In this document: positions 6,142 to 8,374 of the stretch, one piece after another | How the letters are laid out: each line of letters begins with the position of its first letter | Position numbering within the stretch: the stretch's first letter is position 1 | NCBI GenBank assembly: GCA_031373785.1 | Contig: JANMNE010000226.1 | Coordinates: 1-8,374 of the forward strand | DNA from: JAENVT01 sp031373785 | GTDB lineage: Bacteria; Actinomycetota; Acidimicrobiia; Acidimicrobiales; Ilumatobacteraceae | DNA: 8,374 nucleotides | Direction: 5' to 3' | Translations under genes and position numbers: made by a program | Notes under the pieces: generated by a model | The model's database searches: none | What the model was told of the DNA's origin: nothing | Seen by the model: the letters and a program-made list of their open reading frames with translations, nothing else

Positions 6142-6876
6142 TCATGCGAAATCGGACGACACGTTCTGGCCTGACAGACAGCGAATGGCGTCCATCAGAT
6201 CATCTCGAATCTGTCGACGCTTACGCCGCTGGGTCCCCACGTACGACGACGGGTCGATCGGCTTTCCGAATCGTGCCACCACCGAATGAAACGGTCGTGG
6301 CACCTTGGCGCCGATTGGTTGGACCCGCTCAGTGCCGACCAGGCCAATAGGAACGACCATCGCGTTCGTCATCAACGCCAGTTGAGCAACGCCGGTGCGA
6401 CCGCGGTGCAGCAGGCCATCGCGCGAGCGCGTCCCTTCGGGATAGATACCGAGCATGTCGCCGTGTTCCAGCGCCGCCGCGGCAGTGTCCAACGCGGCCA
6501 GCGCTTGGCGGCCGGCGGAGCGCCTGATCGGAATCATCCCGAGCGCCGGAAACACAAAACGTGTCTTCCAACTATCGAGATACTCCGCTTTGCCAACGAA
6601 CCTTGTGCGTCGTGGCACTGACAGGGTCAACACCACCGAGTCGAAGAATGACATGTGGTTCGCTGCCAGGATCACCGGGCCATCAATGGGGACGTTGTCG
6701 AGACCCTCGGTTCGCACACGGCAGCCGACACGATAGAACGGTGAAACGACCGCTCGAACCGCACGGTACAACCGATCGCCAGGGCGGTCTTGCTCGGCAT
6801 TGTCCGAATCGGGTGGCAGCGTGGAACCGGATTCGGCCGAGGAGGTCGTATTGGAGCGCCGATCATTGAAAAACAT
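6142..6876 (-). CDS. PlsC-family 1-acyl-glycerol-3-phosphate acyltransferase-like protein
   Basis: 244 residues from the ATG at 6876, which I prefer over the in-frame GTG at 6885 because GAGG (complement of 6885-6888) lies 8 bases before the ATG and overlaps the GTG. All four motifs of lysophosphatidic-acid acyltransferases are present: NHMSFFDS with catalytic H74 and D79 (HX4D), GMIPIRR near 113-119, YPEGTRS near 145-151, and VVPIG near 174-178. The family transfers an acyl chain from acyl-CoA or acyl-ACP to lysophospholipid at the inner face of the membrane. The first 30 residues are polar and low in conservation. The C-terminus is complete. Substrate cannot be told from sequence; related proteins act in phospholipid or storage-lipid synthesis. 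It is monocistronic here, followed only by the SDR remnant. Confidence 0.92.
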   Translation of the reverse strand: MFFNDRRSNTTSSAESGSTLPPDSDNAEQDRPGDRLYRAVRAVVSPFYRVGCRVRTEGLDNVPIDGPVILAANHMSFFDSVVLTLSVPRRTRFVGKAEYLDSWKTRFVFPALGMIPIRRSAGRQALAALDTAAAALEHGDMLGIYPEGTRSRDGLLHRGRTGVAQLALMTNAMVVPIGLVGTERVQPIGAKVPRPFHSVVARFGKPIDPSSYVGTQRRKRRQIRDDLMDAIRCLSGQNVSSDFA

Positions 6877-7051
6877 CGCAGTCACCTCACTGGTTCAGGA
6901 CCGAAGCCTCGACGTGGTCCGTCGGCCTACAAGTCCCGAGGACGATCACTCGCCCCCTGCTCCGTCCAGTATCCACCGCCCAGGCCATCCTCGCACCGCA
7001 CCACCGACAACCGGGCCCTCAAGTCCGTCTGGCTCGGCGACTTGCGAATGA

Positions 7052-7069
7052 CGAGTGTCGAGACACTCG
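7052..7069. promoter_or_regulatory. 18-bp palindrome between the acyltransferase and VOC genes
   Basis: CGAGTGTC-GA-GACACTCG has perfect 8-bp arms and a 2-base centre. It lies 175 bases upstream of the acyltransferase ATG and 116 bases upstream of the VOC ATG, inside the 309-base divergent gap 6877-7185. With such a short centre it suits a protein-binding operator better than an RNA hairpin. A weaker AGGTC/GACCT repeat is at 7113-7127. I found no clear promoter boxes and no coding frame of note in the gap. Confidence 0.45.
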
Positions 7070-7185
7070 CCGGTCAGCGGCACTCACCACGCACAACGAG
7101 GCGGCAGTACTGAGGTCGAGGTGACCTACGGCACACTGACTGACGTCGGGGTTTGGATCTGCGGGGCGAGGGGAAACTCAGAGCT

Positions 7186-7566
7186 ATGGACGACATCAGC
7201 GTTGCCATGTTCACGGTTGCGAGCCAAGACGCAGCCATCGCGTTTTACACGCACAAGCTTGGGTTCGAGTTGCGGTCCGACACCCGCTTCGGACCGAACG
7301 GTGAGTACCGGTGGGTCGAGGTGGCCCCGCCCGGATCGCACGCTCGCCTGGCTCTGAACGAGCCGATGAGCGGCACACCCGGCGGCGGTGGCATCGGCGT
7401 CGAGACGGCCGACGTGCTCGCCGAGCACCGCCGGCTGAGCGCCATCGGTGATATCGACCTCGATCCCGAACCGATGGAGACTCCGGGCGCACCCTTGCTG
7501 TTCATGGTGCGCGACCCCGACGGCAACAACATCGCCGTCGTCCAGACGCCCGACCCCACGCCCTGA
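7186..7566 (+). CDS. VOC-superfamily (glyoxalase/bleomycin-resistance fold) protein
   Basis: 126 residues, one VOC domain: an opening strand ISVAMFTVASQDAAIAFYTH, then KLGFELRSD, YRWVEVAPPG, GGGIGVETADVLAEH, and the closing FMVRDPDGNNIAVVQTP. The start is the ATG at 7186; a TTG start at 7153 is possible but adds residues with no family match. AGGGGA lies 11 bases upstream of the ATG, a rather long spacing. The positions that usually carry metal ligands look empty: no His in the first strand and Ala where the last strand normally has Glu after DPDGN. Metal-dependent chemistry is therefore doubtful, and a binding or unknown role is possible. The next VOC gene follows after 10 bases, so they are probably co-transcribed. 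Confidence 0.88.
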   Translation: MDDISVAMFTVASQDAAIAFYTHKLGFELRSDTRFGPNGEYRWVEVAPPGSHARLALNEPMSGTPGGGGIGVETADVLAEHRRLSAIGDIDLDPEPMETPGAPLLFMVRDPDGNNIAVVQTPDPTP

Positions 7567-7576
7567 CGGAGACACC

Positions 7577-8056
7577 ATGACACCAAAGAACACGGTCTGC
7601 GTCTGGTTCGAAGCCGACGCGCTCGACGCGGCAAACTTCTACGCCGCCACCATTCCTGACAGCTCCGTCGGCGCCGTGCTTCGAGCGCCTGGCGACTTCC
7701 CCGACGGCAAGGAAGGCGACGTGTTGACGGTGGAGTTCACCGTGGCCGGAATTCCCTGCGTCGGTCTCAACGGAGGACCGGCGTTCAGACAGAGCGAGGC
7801 GTTCTCGTTCCAGATCGCCACCGATGACCAGGGCGAGACCGATCGGCTCTGGAACGCCATCGTCGACAACGGCGGCGAGGAGAGCGCCTGCGGTTGGTGC
7901 AAGGACAAATGGGGCCTCTCATGGCAGATCACCCCGCGGGCACTCACGGAAGGTATGGCCGATCCCGATCGCGTCGCAGCGAAGCGGGTGTTCGACGCGA
8001 TGATGACGATGCGCAAGATCGACATCGCCGTTATCGAGCAAGCCAAACGCGGCTGA
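7577..8056 (+). CDS. PhnB / 3-dmu-9_3-mt type VOC protein
   Basis: 159 residues. The start KNTVCVWFEADALDAANFYA corresponds to the family's 'I.P.LWFDG.AEEA..FY' opening, and the closing GEESACGWCKDKWGLSWQIT is the diagnostic 'GGEES.CGWLKDK.GLSWQI.P' motif of PF06983. The length is usual for single-domain members. Despite the Pfam name these are not demonstrated methyltransferases; most are of unknown function. The ATG at 7577 has GGAG 5 bases upstream and sits 10 bases after the stop of the preceding VOC gene. An in-frame upstream extension to 7448 overlaps that gene and is not real. The tail after 130 is helical and charged. Confidence 0.92.
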   Translation: MTPKNTVCVWFEADALDAANFYAATIPDSSVGAVLRAPGDFPDGKEGDVLTVEFTVAGIPCVGLNGGPAFRQSEAFSFQIATDDQGETDRLWNAIVDNGGEESACGWCKDKWGLSWQITPRALTEGMADPDRVAAKRVFDAMMTMRKIDIAVIEQAKRG

Positions 8057-8191
8057 CCAGACGCCCCGGCTCCGGCTTCGGCGATGCCTGTCAGAACAAG
8101 CTTCGCGTTGTGATCGGTTCCGTCGCACCTGCCCACCATTCGTACCGATTCGACCGCCCGCTCCAACCATCCAGTAGAACGGAATCGTTCC

Positions 8192-8374
8192 ATGATCGAC
8201 CAGACTCTCGTCGCTGCCACCGAACTCGCAGCGAAGAATCCGGCAAGCTTTCCGAATGAGAGCGACAACTACCGCGAAGCGCGCAACGCCCTGCTGATTG
8301 AGGAGATCGAGCTTCGCCGGCATCTTTGGCGAGTGGCCGAACAGCGACGTCACCTGCCACCGGGTGGTGAGGTC
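8192..8374 (+). CDS. DUF899 family (thioredoxin-like) protein, 5' end only
   Basis: 61 codons from the ATG at 8192 to the window edge. NYREARNALLIEEIELRRHL followed by WRVAEQRRHLPPGGEV matches the start of DUF899 proteins ('W..AR..LL..EKE.....D.L...RR.LP...V'). These are predicted to have a thioredoxin-like fold and have no established activity. GGAA lies 7-8 bases before the ATG. The gene is 135 bases after the PhnB-like gene on the same strand; genes of these two families often occur near each other in actinobacteria, so co-expression is plausible. No terminator or promoter is clear in 8057-8191. Confidence 0.8.
   Translation, partial: MIDQTLVAATELAAKNPASFPNESDNYREARNALLIEEIELRRHLWRVAEQRRHLPPGGEV

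Noticed and set aside
6886..7185. Plus-strand open frames upstream of the VOC gene
   Set aside because: They start inside or opposite the acyltransferase gene, have no ribosome binding site and no protein-like pattern.
7639..8268. Minus-strand open frame of 209 codons opposite the PhnB-like gene
   Set aside because: The plus strand holds the diagnostic family motif and a good ribosome binding site; the minus frame is a shadow.

Overview
The window is GC-rich DNA with GTG starts, stop-start overlaps of 4 bases and an actinobacterial gene repertoire (NarL-type two-component pair with a polytopic sensor, TetR/FAD-monooxygenase pair, VOC proteins, DUF899 protein). This points to Actinomycetota. 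The very frequent hexamer CGATCG and the mix of families would fit an Acidimicrobiia-like genome, but that placement is a guess. I see no rRNA, tRNA, CRISPR array, transposase or phage gene.

Layout, left to right. (1) 1-192, minus strand: the start of a Phd/YefM-type antitoxin with a well-formed promoter and a palindrome over its start site; its toxin should lie off the left edge. (2) 193-459: non-coding, several short inverted repeats. (3) 460-3119, minus strand: a translationally coupled two-component operon, a membrane-spanning HisKA_3 histidine kinase followed by its NarL/LuxR-type response regulator. (4) 3120-3267: divergent control region with a 21-bp inverted repeat. (5) 3268-4074, plus strand: a secreted lipoprotein with two cupredoxin-like domains, the first with a plausible type-1 copper site, the second apparently without one. 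(6) 4075-6141: a patch of gene decay. It holds one intact TetR regulator and four remnants: the first 82 residues of an FAD monooxygenase, the C-terminal part of a sulfotransferase, the C-terminal part of a small P-loop kinase, and the last 41 residues of a short-chain dehydrogenase. The sulfotransferase and kinase remnants point away from each other and meet at about 5504-5514, as if one deletion removed the 5' parts of a divergent pair. (7) 6142-6876, minus strand: an intact PlsC-type acyltransferase. (8) 6877-7185: divergent intergenic region with an 18-bp palindrome. (9) 7186-8056, plus strand: two adjacent VOC-superfamily genes, probably one operon. (10) 8192-8374: the 5' end of a DUF899 (thioredoxin-like) gene that runs off the right edge.

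How the genes work together: the kinase and regulator are clearly one signalling unit, and the lipoprotein across the shared control region is its nearest candidate target. The TetR gene was evidently co-transcribed with a monooxygenase that is now destroyed, so it may be an orphan regulator. I found no convincing new biological system. The most unusual content is the cluster of truncated genes and the shape of its breakpoints.
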